Shown piece by piece: positions 8,474-17,629 of a DNA stretch of 44,922 bases. The stretch spans positions 1 through 44,922 of the forward strand of contig JBCDLC010000026.1 of assembly GCA_038745855.1 (NCBI GenBank). Reading direction: 5' to 3'. Position 1 is the stretch's first letter, and the number at the start of each line of letters is the position of its first letter. The position numbers were made by a program, and so were the translations under genes. The notes beneath the pieces are model-generated. The model saw only the letters and a list, made by a program, of their open reading frames with translations, was not told the DNA's origin and searched no databases. This DNA comes from UBA5336 sp038745855 (GTDB taxonomy: Bacteria; Pseudomonadota; Alphaproteobacteria; Caulobacterales; Hyphomonadaceae).

Positions 8474-10300
8474 ATGGGCATCTTTACCAGCATGGCTGAC
8501 CCGATGAACCCGTCCCTGAAGACTATTCCGTTCCTGAAGGACGTCCCGCGCAGGGCCCTGCGCGCGGCCGGTCGCGGCGCGTCTTGGTTCTCCCTGCCCG
8601 CCGGGCAAGCCCTGTTCGAAGCCGGTGAGGCAGCCGACTGCATCTATTTCGTCCTGTCGGGCAGCCTCGGCACATTCCGAAAATCCCAGGATGGACGGAC
8701 GGAATTCGTGGGCCACGTCCGCGCTGGAGAGCCTGTGGGCGAGATGGCACTGTTCCTCGGCGGTATCGACATGGATGGCGATGGCGCAATCGACGATGCG
8801 CCCCACAGCCAGTCCGTCTACGCCCTCCGCGACACGGAACTGCTCCGCATCAGCCGTGCCGGCTTTGAACGGATCGTGAAGGCGGATCCGGAAATCCTAG
8901 AAGCGATCATCCGGATCATACTCGTGCGGCTCAAGCAATCGGGCCAGCGCTCGGAGCGGGCAGAGCCCAAGGTTTTCACGATGCTGGGGACCTCTCCGAC
9001 CATCGATCTTCGCGTACGGGCGAGCGCTTTGCAGGTGGCGCTGCGCCGACTGGGGCTGGATGCGCGGATCGTCGATGCTGAAGAGGGGACGGACAAGCCA
9101 GGGAGCTTTTTCGACGCCCTGGAGGCCGCCCATGATCTGGTTATCCTCATCGCTTGCAGCCAGGATTCGGGCTGGTGCCGGCTCGCCCTGAGACAGGCAG
9201 ACCGGATCTGGGTCTTTGGCCGAGCCGATGCCCGGCCGTCCGATCCCTTGCTGCCATCAGACGGGTCTCCTGCGAGGGCGCTGAAACTCGTGGACGTGGT
9301 ATTGCTCCACCATGGCGACGGGCCGCGCGCGTCACGGCCCGATGAGTGGCGAGCGGCCGCGGGTGCCACGCGTGTGTTCCACTGGAGCGGGATGGAGGGG
9401 GACGATTGCGACCGGCTTGCCAGGGTCATGACAGGTCGCACGGTCGGGCTCGTGCTGTCGGGCGGTGGAGCGAGGGCCTATGCCCATGTCGGAGTGATCC
9501 GGGCTGCACGGGAGCATGGCATCCCGATCGATTTCGTAGGCGGCTCATCCATGGGTGCGGTCGTGGGCGCATGCCTCGCGATGGGCTGGGACGATGACGA
9601 GATCGACCGCCGCATCCGCAAAGCGTTCGTCGACAGCAATCCGTTGGGCGACTGGACGTTACCAGTTGTGTCGATGGTCAAGGGCGTCAGGGTCGACCGG
9701 CGGCTGCGGGATCATTTCGGCGAGACCGAGATTGGAGACCTGGCGCGGCCGTTCTTTTGTGTATCGACCAATCTCACCGATGGTACGTATAGGGTGCACC
9801 GGTCTGGCGTTCTGCGTGAGGCCCTGCGCGCCACGATCTCACTGCCGGGGATTCTGCCGCCGCTCGTCCATGACGGGGAAGTCCTGGTGGACGGCGCGGT
9901 GCTGAACAATTTCCCGGTGGATGTGATGCGCGATTTCCATCGCGGCCAGATCATTGGGTCCGACGTGGCGCGAACACCCCAGGGGCTCAAGGCTGATGAG
10001 TTCATAGAGCCCAAGGGCTTCGTGGGATGGGTTGCGCAGCATGGCTTCTCTGCCGCGCCGCCCATCGCGTCCCTGCTCATGCGATCGGCGACCCTGAGCG
10101 TCAATCCGAGCGAAGGGCGCGACCTGGCAGATATCCTGGTTTTGCCATCGCTGACCGGTGTCGAACTCAGGGACTGGAAAGCGTATGAGCCTGCGGTGGA
10201 AGCTGGCTACGCCGCCGCAAAGGCGCGCTTTGAGGCCATGGATACGCAAGGCACGTGCGCGCCGGCGGCGAAGCCCGTTCATCTGGACGCCGTCGGGTGA
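8474..10300 (+). CDS. patatin-like phospholipase with N-terminal cyclic-nucleotide-type domain
   Basis: A 608-residue protein of the NTE/RssA type. Residues about 20-155 form a cNMP-binding-like beta barrel (FEAGEAADCIYFVLSGSLG, then EPVGEMALF). A middle linker region follows. The patatin domain starts near residue 320: oxyanion loop LSGGGARAYAHVGV, GGSSMGA nucleophile Ser near 358, and catalytic Asp in VDGAVLNNFP near 472. It is likely a phospholipase or lysophospholipase at the inner membrane. The start could also be ATG 8492 (MADPM). Confidence 0.9.
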   Translation: MGIFTSMADPMNPSLKTIPFLKDVPRRALRAAGRGASWFSLPAGQALFEAGEAADCIYFVLSGSLGTFRKSQDGRTEFVGHVRAGEPVGEMALFLGGIDMDGDGAIDDAPHSQSVYALRDTELLRISRAGFERIVKADPEILEAIIRIILVRLKQSGQRSERAEPKVFTMLGTSPTIDLRVRASALQVALRRLGLDARIVDAEEGTDKPGSFFDALEAAHDLVILIACSQDSGWCRLALRQADRIWVFGRADARPSDPLLPSDGSPARALKLVDVVLLHHGDGPRASRPDEWRAAAGATRVFHWSGMEGDDCDRLARVMTGRTVGLVLSGGGARAYAHVGVIRAAREHGIPIDFVGGSSMGAVVGACLAMGWDDDEIDRRIRKAFVDSNPLGDWTLPVVSMVKGVRVDRRLRDHFGETEIGDLARPFFCVSTNLTDGTYRVHRSGVLREALRATISLPGILPPLVHDGEVLVDGAVLNNFPVDVMRDFHRGQIIGSDVARTPQGLKADEFIEPKGFVGWVAQHGFSAAPPIASLLMRSATLSVNPSEGRDLADILVLPSLTGVELRDWKAYEPAVEAGYAAAKARFEAMDTQGTCAPAAKPVHLDAVG

Positions 10301-10377
10301 TCGCGCCGCCGCGCTGACTAACCGACTTTTAAGGCGATAGACTGTATTTTCTCATCGGCTTTATTGGATGAGAAATC

Positions 10378-12330
10378 ATGTCGCGAGAAAACTGGACAAG
10401 AATACCGACAGCGGTCGGCGAGTTGGAACCGGTTCGCGACGATAGCGGCAAGATCAAGGACTTTCGCTGGCTTTACGCAAATCCGGCAACCGCTGACCTG
10501 CTTCTGAACGATGCGCGCGTCGACCTGACCGGCAAGACAATCCTCGAGGTGGCGCCGTTCCTGAAGGGTGATCCGATCATCGACTTCATGGCGAAGTCGT
10601 TCGAGGAGAAATCCAGAACCCGCTTCGTCTCCACGCAAAAGCTGCAACGCCTCGTGGGCGGCATGCGGTTTGTGGCGCGGTTTGAAACCCTTGGGCACAC
10701 TTTGATTTCGACGCTGGAGGACGTTTCTGACCTGGCGCGTGCCCATGACGACGCCATAGACGAGCGGCGCATGTTTGAAGCGGCGTGTGACCACTCCGTC
10801 CACGGCCTCCTCTTCACCGACCGGCGAGGCAAGATCCAGTATGCCAATGAGGCGATTGCCTCGATGCTCGGCTATGACAGGGCGGCCCTGCAGCGGCGGA
10901 GCGTGAACGATCTCATCCACACCGACGCGTACGAAGATGATGTGAAGCTATCCCGGGCACTGCTGGACGGCTCCATCAAGCAAGACATCCGGGACAAGGT
11001 CTTCATACGGGCTGACGGCAGCGAGATGTACGTCTCTGTCGCCATGTCTGTCGTCGATGATTTCATTGATGGCAAACCGCTCTTCATCGGGCACATCCGG
11101 GATGTGACACGGCAGCGGGAACAGGACCGGCGCCTCAAACAAGCGCTTGTTCAGGCGGAGGAAGCAGCCCGATTGAAATCGCAATTCCTTGCAAACATGA
11201 GCCACGAAATCCGGACGCCGCTAAACGGCGTCATCGGAATGGCCCAGGTGCTTGAGCATTCGGAATTGACCCCCGAACAGGCTGAAAACCTAGCGGTTCT
11301 TAAGGAGTCCGGCAACACATTAATGGTGCTGCTCAATGATATTCTGGACCTCTCCAAAATCGAAGCAGGAAAGCTCGACATCACGCCCGTGAAAGCGGAC
11401 CTCCGGCACAAGCTGTCGAGGGTCTTCAGGGTTCACCGCGTGGCAGCATCGGAAAAGGGCCTCGGTTTCCGCACGGTCATTCATCCGAGCGTGCCCAGTC
11501 GGCTGGTGTTTGACCCGATCCGTCTGCGCCAGTGTCTCGACAACCTCATCTCGAATGCCGTGAAGTTCACCGAAGAGGGCGAGATCATTGTCGCGATCAC
11601 GAGCGGCGAAAACATCCGCGGCGAACACCTGATCACCGTTCACGTCTCCGACACCGGCACCGGCATACCCGAACATATGCAGGAGAAGATCTTCGACGCC
11701 TTCCAACAGATGGATGGAACCCGGACTCGGAGCCATGGTGGAACGGGCCTCGGACTGGCAATCACCCGCCAACTCGCGACGATCATGGGCGGCTCGCTGT
11801 CGCTCAAAAGTGAGGTCGGCAAGGGATCGGTGTTCACCCTGTGCATCAAGACCGGTGCCACTGAGTCCCCGACGCTGTCACCGAACGAGATCAAATTCGT
11901 GGAGGTCGACCGTGACCAACCCGTCAAGCTGAGCCGGAAACGGGCCCTGATTGTCGACGACAATGAGATCAACCGCCGGGTCGCGAAGTCCCTGCTGTCC
12001 TCTTACAATATCGACTGTGATGAAGCGGGCGACGGGCTCCAGGCGCTCGAAATTCTCGACAATCACGACTTCGATGTCGTCCTGCTTGATATTCACATGC
12101 CTGTCATGGATGGCGTGCGCACCTTCGAGAAAATCCGGCAGAAGCCTGGGCGCGCCGGCGTTGTGCCCGTGATTGCCTTGACGGCGGACGCGATGAGCGG
12201 GGACCGGGAGAAGTTTCTCGGCCTTGGTATGACCGGGTACGTCTCCAAGCCTATTGATGAGCGGGCGCTTGTCACAGAGATCGGCCGGGTCTTGCAGACC
12301 GACATCGCGCCTCTGGACCTGTCAGCCTGA
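10378..12330 (+). CDS. hybrid sensor histidine kinase with PAS and receiver domains
   Basis: A 650-residue cytoplasmic hybrid kinase with no membrane segment. An N-terminal PAS-like region (about 10-115) and a clear PAS domain (about 130-245, ending GHIRDVTRQ) come first. HisKA follows with phospho-acceptor His276 in NMSHEIRTPLNG. HATPase_c has an N-box (LDNLISNAVKF), DTGTGIP, and GGTGLGLAI. A receiver domain (about 520-640) has acidic residues in IVDDNEINRR and phospho-acceptor Asp571 in LLDIHMPVMDG. No output domain is present, so the phosphate must pass to another partner. Confidence 0.95.
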   Translation: MSRENWTRIPTAVGELEPVRDDSGKIKDFRWLYANPATADLLLNDARVDLTGKTILEVAPFLKGDPIIDFMAKSFEEKSRTRFVSTQKLQRLVGGMRFVARFETLGHTLISTLEDVSDLARAHDDAIDERRMFEAACDHSVHGLLFTDRRGKIQYANEAIASMLGYDRAALQRRSVNDLIHTDAYEDDVKLSRALLDGSIKQDIRDKVFIRADGSEMYVSVAMSVVDDFIDGKPLFIGHIRDVTRQREQDRRLKQALVQAEEAARLKSQFLANMSHEIRTPLNGVIGMAQVLEHSELTPEQAENLAVLKESGNTLMVLLNDILDLSKIEAGKLDITPVKADLRHKLSRVFRVHRVAASEKGLGFRTVIHPSVPSRLVFDPIRLRQCLDNLISNAVKFTEEGEIIVAITSGENIRGEHLITVHVSDTGTGIPEHMQEKIFDAFQQMDGTRTRSHGGTGLGLAITRQLATIMGGSLSLKSEVGKGSVFTLCIKTGATESPTLSPNEIKFVEVDRDQPVKLSRKRALIVDDNEINRRVAKSLLSSYNIDCDEAGDGLQALEILDNHDFDVVLLDIHMPVMDGVRTFEKIRQKPGRAGVVPVIALTADAMSGDREKFLGLGMTGYVSKPIDERALVTEIGRVLQTDIAPLDLSA

Positions 12331-12360
12331 CACAAAATCCAGCTTCAAGGGCCCGCCCGC

Positions 12361-12822
12361 CTACGACGGTGTGTCCTCCACCGGCGTCCAGACCTGCGTC
12401 TGACAGATCGGACCGATGCAGCCCTTCACTTGCAGCGTGCCATCGTCCAGCCGCTTGAGCCGTGAGCCGTATGTGCGACCGGTCTCAGGGTCGTAAATCT
12501 TGCCACCGCGCCAGTCATTTCGCTTTTCGTCGAAATCCGACAGCATCAGAAGACCGAGTACCGGGTCATTGCGGCGGGCCGGGTCAGGATTGTTCTCATC
12601 CACTGCGGCTTCGGGTGTTAGCCCCTCACGCATGGATGCTGGGTTCATCCAGGCCACACGGCCGCATGGTCCGCCGTCCCCGCAGTCTTCGATCGCAACG
12701 TGCGCGGATCCTGCCGGGGTGAGCCAAGTGCCGAATACGTCTTTCGTATCTGCGTGGGCAGCACCGCAGGCCAGCGTGATGGCCATCGCCAGGGGCAAAG
12801 CACGGGACAGCGATATTTTCAT
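12361..12822 (-). CDS. DUF2147 secreted protein
   Basis: A 153-residue protein with a Sec signal peptide ending at AAHA. The mature part matches DUF2147: GTWLTPAGSAHVAIEDC, CGRVAWM, a conserved WRGGKIYDPETGRTYGS region, and a closing VKGCIG. Small secreted DUF2147 proteins have no firmly assigned function. It is convergent with the histidine kinase gene and divergent from the SDR gene, so it stands alone. Confidence 0.85.
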   Translation of the reverse strand: MKISLSRALPLAMAITLACGAAHADTKDVFGTWLTPAGSAHVAIEDCGDGGPCGRVAWMNPASMREGLTPEAAVDENNPDPARRNDPVLGLLMLSDFDEKRNDWRGGKIYDPETGRTYGSRLKRLDDGTLQVKGCIGPICQTQVWTPVEDTPS

Positions 12823-12885
12823 GGGTGTCTCCTCGGGGCATGTGCCCTAGTATCTCAACTCGGAAAACAGGCAGGAGGCAACGCC

Positions 12886-13803
12886 ATGGACACGTCAAAA
12901 CTCATGTACAGGGACGGGCTGATGTCCGGTGAGCGCGTGCTCGTGACGGGCGGCGGCACTGGGCTTGGCAAGGAAATGGCGGAAGGTTTCCTGAAGCTGG
13001 GTGCCGAAGTTCACATTTGCGGGCGCCGCGGGGGTGTCCTCGAAGAGACCGCCAAGGAACTGATGGATGCCCATGGCGGCACCGTTGTGCCCCATGCGTG
13101 CGATATCCGGGTGCCTGACGTGATCACGGCCATGAACGATGAGATCTGGTCCAAGTACGGCCCGCTCACTGGCCTCGTGAACAACGCGGCCGGAAACTTC
13201 ATTTCCCGCACCGAAGACCTTTCTGTCCGCGGCTTTGATGCCATCGCCAACATCGTGTTCCGCGGCAGCTTCTACATGACCCACGATATCGGGACGCGTT
13301 GGATCAAGGCCGGCGACAAGGGCTCGGTCTGCTCGATCCTTACCACATGGGTCTGGAATGGCGGCCCATTCACCGTTCCCAGTGCGATGTCCAAGGCCGG
13401 GGTCAACGTGATGACCCAATCGCTCGCTGTTGAGTGGGGCCGCTATGTCCTGCGTTTCAATGCGATTGCCCCTGGGCCCTTCCCCACCAAAGGGGCGTGG
13501 GCTCGCCTGTCGCCGAACTCCAGTGACGGTGGCGAGAAGCTGGACGAAGGCAGCGGCAGCGGCAACGAAAACCCCATGGGCCGCGTCGGGGAGATGCATG
13601 AACTCGTCAATCTGGCCGTCATGCTGATGGCGCCTGGAGCAGAGTATATCAACGGCCAAACTATCGCGATCGATGGCGGGATGTACAACGCGTCAGGCGG
13701 CAACTTCTCCGGGCTCATGGCTTGGGGCGATACCGAATGGCAAGCGGCGAAAGACGCGATCCAGTCGGCAAATGAGAAGGACCGGGCGAAACGTACCGTC
13801 TAG
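12886..13803 (+). CDS. SDR oxidoreductase, 2,4-dienoyl-CoA reductase-like
   Basis: A 305-residue short-chain dehydrogenase. ATG 12886 is preceded by AGGAGG at 12873-12878, which fixes the start although the frame is open further upstream. It has cofactor motif TGGGTGLGKE, NNAAGNF, and a SAMSKAGVNVM active-site helix with the catalytic Lys but no Tyr four residues before it. That arrangement, with IAPGPFPTKGAW and the late NEN-PMGRVG segment, is typical of dienoyl-CoA reductases of unsaturated fatty acid beta-oxidation. The cofactor is probably NADPH (GRRGG). Confidence 0.88.
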   Translation: MDTSKLMYRDGLMSGERVLVTGGGTGLGKEMAEGFLKLGAEVHICGRRGGVLEETAKELMDAHGGTVVPHACDIRVPDVITAMNDEIWSKYGPLTGLVNNAAGNFISRTEDLSVRGFDAIANIVFRGSFYMTHDIGTRWIKAGDKGSVCSILTTWVWNGGPFTVPSAMSKAGVNVMTQSLAVEWGRYVLRFNAIAPGPFPTKGAWARLSPNSSDGGEKLDEGSGSGNENPMGRVGEMHELVNLAVMLMAPGAEYINGQTIAIDGGMYNASGGNFSGLMAWGDTEWQAAKDAIQSANEKDRAKRTV

Positions 13804-13830
13804 GCGGGCGCCGAGATCTGGGAGCGCTTT

Positions 13831-13861
13831 GTTGGGCGCTCAACGCGTTCCCACGCCCAAC
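13831..13861. repeat. inverted repeat after the SDR gene
   Basis: Perfect 8-bp arms GTTGGGCG (13831-13838) and CGCCCAAC (13854-13861). A competing stem GAGCGC/GCGCTC overlaps it. It may act as a terminator stem, but no T-run follows. Confidence 0.35.
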
Positions 13862-13913
13862 CGAGATTGAAGTCGGAGATATCGAGGGAATACCAGAGCC
13901 CAAGGGGCTATGA

Positions 13914-14222
13914 ATGGCTTATTTGCTCGATACGAACGTCCTGACCGCTGTCAGGGATGCGGTTCCTCCAATCGAGGCGCGACGGCTGGCTGTCGATCTT
14001 TTTGTGGCGACGATGGACGTGCTCGCATTCGGTGTGGACGATGCGCGCGCCTACTCAGACATCGTGTCCAACCACGGCTATTCCCGGCGGAAACGGATCG
14101 ACGAGATGATCGCAGCGCAGGCGCTCGAGGCCGGTGCCACGCTCGTTGCCCTTAACGGCGCTGACTTTGCTGATATAGACGGGCTTACGATCCTGGATTG
14201 GGGAGCACATTATGCCAATTGA
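13914..14222 (+). CDS. compact PIN-domain (VapC-like) protein, probably a remnant
   Basis: A 102-residue protein with the PIN start MAYLLDTNVL (first catalytic Asp) and the PIN end RIDEMIAAQALEAGATLVALNGADF (later Asp and N-x-x-DF). VapC proteins are about 130 residues. Here the central helices that normally carry the second acidic residue are much shortened, so nuclease activity is doubtful. No antitoxin gene precedes it. The stop overlaps the lipocalin gene by 11 bases. Confidence 0.7.
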   Translation: MAYLLDTNVLTAVRDAVPPIEARRLAVDLFVATMDVLAFGVDDARAYSDIVSNHGYSRRKRIDEMIAAQALEAGATLVALNGADFADIDGLTILDWGAHYAN

Positions 14223-14787
14223 CCGCGCAATGCTTACCAGCGCCCTGGCGGTACTTCTACTCTCTGCTTGCGGGGGTGGGCCTTCGGGCCGGGCTGCCGA
14301 CGCTCCACCTCTGGAAGCGGTCGCGTCGGTGGACGCCGAGCGGTTTGCTGGCCTCTGGTATGAAATCGCCCGTTATCCCAACAGCTTCCAATCCGATTGC
14401 GAGGGCGTCACGGCCGAATATACGGTGCTGCCCAACGACAAGGTGGGGGTGGTCAACACATGCCGCTGGGGCACCGATGACGGCGAACCCCGCTCGGCGG
14501 AAGCAACTGCGACGGTCATGCGCGGCTCGAATGGGGCACGTCTGTTCGTGAACTTCGCGCCGATCCCCCTGCCGCGTGGCCGGGGAAACTACTGGATCGT
14601 CTATCTCGAGGACGACTACCAGCAAGCCCTGATCGGGGAGCCCTCTGGCAAGTTCCTCTGGATGCTGGCTCGCACGCCCGAGATCACGGCTGAGGCCCGC
14701 ACGAAACTCGACGAGGCCGCCATGGATGCCGGCTACTCCCTGGCTTTGCTCAAGGAAACCGATCAGACGCCGCCCCAACAGCCATAG
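14212..14787 (+). CDS. lipocalin-family lipoprotein (Blc-like)
   Basis: A 191-residue protein with a lipoprotein signal (LLLSACGGG). The lipocalin signature is GLWYEIARYPNSFQ, followed by CEGVTAEYTVL, a central YWIVYLEDDYQQALIGEPSG segment and WMLARTP. This is the pattern of bacterial outer-membrane lipocalins such as Blc, which bind fatty acids or lysophospholipids. The start at ATG 14212 lies inside the end of the PIN gene. Confidence 0.9.
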   Translation: MPIDRAMLTSALAVLLLSACGGGPSGRAADAPPLEAVASVDAERFAGLWYEIARYPNSFQSDCEGVTAEYTVLPNDKVGVVNTCRWGTDDGEPRSAEATATVMRGSNGARLFVNFAPIPLPRGRGNYWIVYLEDDYQQALIGEPSGKFLWMLARTPEITAEARTKLDEAAMDAGYSLALLKETDQTPPQQP

Positions 14788-14846
14788 CGCCGTGCGGATA
14801 GGCCTCGCTTGCCGGGGCTGCCCGGTATCACCGAGAAGGTCCGTCC

Positions 14847-16232
14847 ATGGCTGAGCCGCAATCGCCTCAAGGCAACTCCGATAGCGCTGCCCAGGACGAC
14901 CCCTCCCTCGTGCGGGACATCAGCGATGCGATCGAGACGGCAGACCAGGCCGAGCTTTCGCGCCGTCTTGGCAGTGTCCACCCCGCAGATGCTGCCGACG
15001 CCCTTGAACAGCTCGGCCGGGATGATTTCGAAGGCGCCGTCGCCCTCCTCGGCGGAGAACTTCCGGCCGATATCCTTATCGAGCTCCGCGACGAATACCG
15101 CGAGGATGCCGTCGAGGCGCTTCCCGACGATGCCGTCTCGGCAGCCATTGACGCGCTGGATTCCGACGATGCCGCCACCATCCTCCAGGATGTCGACGCA
15201 GCCCGTCGCGACCGAATTCTCGAAGCGGTTTCACCGGCTGACCGCGCCGTTCTGGAGCAAGGGCTCACCTTCGGCGAAGACACGGCCGGCCGGCTCATGC
15301 AGCGCGAGTTTGTCGCCGCACCTGAGTTCTGGACCGTCGGCGACGCCATCGACAAGGCACGCGACACTGGCAAAGCGCTTCCGGCACAGTTCTACGAGAT
15401 CTACGTCGTCGACCCCGCCATGCATGTCCTGGGATGCGTGCCCCTTTCGATGCTGTTTCGCACGGGCCGGGACGCCTTGCTGGTCGACATCATGGTGCCG
15501 CGCCTTTCCACCATCGATGCGGAGATGGACCAGGAGGAAGTGGCGTTTCAGTTTCAGAAGTATTCCCTGGCGCAGGCTCCGGTCAGCGACACAGGGGGCC
15601 GGCTCATCGGCATGATCACCGTCGATGACATGGTCGATGTCATCCAGCAGGAAAACACCGAAGACCTGCTCGCGCTTTCAAACGTGTCTTCGGCCGATGG
15701 GTCGGACACGGTTTGGAAATCGGTCCAGGCCCGTGCGCCCTGGCTCGGGATCAATCTGGTGACGGCCTTTCTCGTGTCCGGCGTTATCGCTGTTTTTGAG
15801 GGGGTTCTCAGCGAAGTGGTCCAGTTGGCGATCCTCATGCCCGTGGTCGCGGCCCTGGGCGGCAATGCCGGAAGCCAAGGGCTGGCTGTGTCTGTCCGCG
15901 CAATTGCAGAGCGCGAGATGGAAGGCCCTGCTGCACGCCGGGCGATCCTGCGCGAGGCGATTACCGGACTGGTGAACGGTCTCATATTCGCGGTCGCCGT
16001 CGCTTTGATTGCCTTGGCCTGGTTCCAGGATCCAAGGCTTGCCGCCGTCATCGGCGCGGCAATGCTGGCGACCTTTCTCTGGGCGGGGTTGTCCGGCGTC
16101 CTGATCCCCCTCACCCTCAGGCGACTGGGCGCGGATCCGGCCGTGGCCTCATCGGTTTTCCTGCTGACCATGACCGACGTCATCGCGTTTTTCAGCTTTC
16201 TGGGTCTGGCCAGTCTGGTTCTGATCGCTTGA
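14847..16232 (+). CDS. mgtE: MgtE magnesium transporter
   Basis: A 461-residue channel. The N-terminal MgtE_N superhelix occupies about residues 25-135 (HPADAADALEQLG, DILIELRDEYREDAVEALPD). Two CBS motifs follow (about 140-265: AGRLMQREFV, VDDMVDVI). Five transmembrane helices make up residues 290-461, including the pore segment LMPVVAALGGNAGSQGLAVS. This is the full, usual architecture. Mg2+ binding at the CBS/N-domain interface normally closes the pore. Confidence 0.95.
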   Translation: MAEPQSPQGNSDSAAQDDPSLVRDISDAIETADQAELSRRLGSVHPADAADALEQLGRDDFEGAVALLGGELPADILIELRDEYREDAVEALPDDAVSAAIDALDSDDAATILQDVDAARRDRILEAVSPADRAVLEQGLTFGEDTAGRLMQREFVAAPEFWTVGDAIDKARDTGKALPAQFYEIYVVDPAMHVLGCVPLSMLFRTGRDALLVDIMVPRLSTIDAEMDQEEVAFQFQKYSLAQAPVSDTGGRLIGMITVDDMVDVIQQENTEDLLALSNVSSADGSDTVWKSVQARAPWLGINLVTAFLVSGVIAVFEGVLSEVVQLAILMPVVAALGGNAGSQGLAVSVRAIAEREMEGPAARRAILREAITGLVNGLIFAVAVALIALAWFQDPRLAAVIGAAMLATFLWAGLSGVLIPLTLRRLGADPAVASSVFLLTMTDVIAFFSFLGLASLVLIA

Positions 16233-16299
16233 CCCCCGGCCCCACAGTTGCAGCACTCCGTCCGTGGTGGGACCGGTATGTCCCAGTTCGGAGCAGCCG

Positions 16300-17580
16300 A
16301 TGGCACGACCCATGCGCACTTCGCGCCAGGGCCTCGATCTCATCAGGAGTTTTGAGGGCTTCCGCGCGCGCTCAACCCCCATCGGGGAGGGGCGGTGGGT
16401 GATCGGCTATGGGCACACCCGATCCGCGCGCAAGGGACTGGAAGTCACTGCTGAGGACGCGCTCAAGATCCTCAAGCATTATGACTTGCCGCCCATCGAG
16501 GCGGCCATAAGGCAATGGGTCCACGCGCCGCTCAATCAAAACCAATTCGATGCGCTCGCCTCATTCGCCTTCAATCTCGGCTTGGACACCTTCCGGACCA
16601 GCGATGTGCTGGCACATGTGAATGCCGGAGAGCCCCTGATGGCGGCAACCGCCATGGGCGCCTGGCGTCAGGCGATGATCAACGGTCGGACCATCACGGT
16701 CGACGCACTGGTCCGGCGCCGCGCGATGGAACGGGCGTTGTTCCTGGAAAGCCCGCGCGGCCGCCCCGTGGCACCGAGTGCGATGGTCAAGCCGATGCGC
16801 GAGCCTGGCCGGGGGGAACCGCCCTTGTCCGAAACGCCCGCCCAACTCGACGTCTCAGACGAGACGCCCCGGATTGTCGGCACGCCGGACCCAGTTTCCC
16901 AGGCCCCGGTTTCCCAGACCCCAGTCGTCCAAGCCCAGCCAACAAAGGTCTCGCCGGCTAACGACGCAGCAGCGCCCACAACGGCCTCCGAGCGGACCAG
17001 CGAAGCCACCGCCAAGCGCATTGGTGAGCGGGTCACCCGCATCCTGAACGACTCACCCGGCGTGCCCCCAGACCGCCCCCCCGACCGGCCATCACCGACA
17101 GCGCCGGCCATACCCGAGGCAAGCACCAACAAGGGGGCGCCACCGAAGCCCGCCCCCAGCGTGGACGACATCCAAGCCGCCGTCGCTGCTATCGCCGACC
17201 CCGATCCAGTTCCCGCAGTCCAGACCGAGCGCGCCGACGCAGACGACCTTCCCACGCCGCCCCCGCCCGGGATATTCGCCCCGTCTTCGGAGAGGTCCGT
17301 CATCATCGACGATCTCGAGCCCATCTCCATGGAAGACCTCGAGGCCGCCGGACGCACTTCGCCCGATTGGCCAACGCTGATCCCTTACATCTTCGGCGCA
17401 GCGATCGGTGTGATGCTGGCGATCCTGGGGCTCGACCAGATGTCACGGACAGCCAGCCAGGCGACGGGATCGGGCGAGCCGCCCCCATTCTCGATCGCCC
17501 CGTTCATTCTCATCTTCGGCGCGATCCTGGCCCTGCTCATGACATACCAAGCCCTCCGAGCCATCCTTCGGGGCCGCTGA
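16300..17580 (+). CDS. GH24 phage-type lysozyme with proline-rich linker and membrane tail
   Basis: From ATG 16300 the protein has 426 residues; an in-frame ATG at 16264 is less likely. Residues 8-150 are a GH24 muramidase with catalytic Glu19 in RSFEGF and a GYGHT motif ending at Thr40. NQFDALASFAFNLG and WRQAMINGRTI fit the fold. Then come about 200 residues rich in Pro, Ala and Thr. The C-terminus has two hydrophobic helices (LIPYIFGAAIGVMLAILGL and IAPFILIFGAILALLM). No signal peptide is seen, so export would need another route or the tail acts as anchor. Confidence 0.82.
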   Translation: MARPMRTSRQGLDLIRSFEGFRARSTPIGEGRWVIGYGHTRSARKGLEVTAEDALKILKHYDLPPIEAAIRQWVHAPLNQNQFDALASFAFNLGLDTFRTSDVLAHVNAGEPLMAATAMGAWRQAMINGRTITVDALVRRRAMERALFLESPRGRPVAPSAMVKPMREPGRGEPPLSETPAQLDVSDETPRIVGTPDPVSQAPVSQTPVVQAQPTKVSPANDAAAPTTASERTSEATAKRIGERVTRILNDSPGVPPDRPPDRPSPTAPAIPEASTNKGAPPKPAPSVDDIQAAVAAIADPDPVPAVQTERADADDLPTPPPPGIFAPSSERSVIIDDLEPISMEDLEAAGRTSPDWPTLIPYIFGAAIGVMLAILGLDQMSRTASQATGSGEPPPFSIAPFILIFGAILALLMTYQALRAILRGR

Positions 17581-17629
17581 TAGACCGGTTCTGTCCAGTT
17601 CTTGACCAACAGGCCGATAGCCCAGGGAC

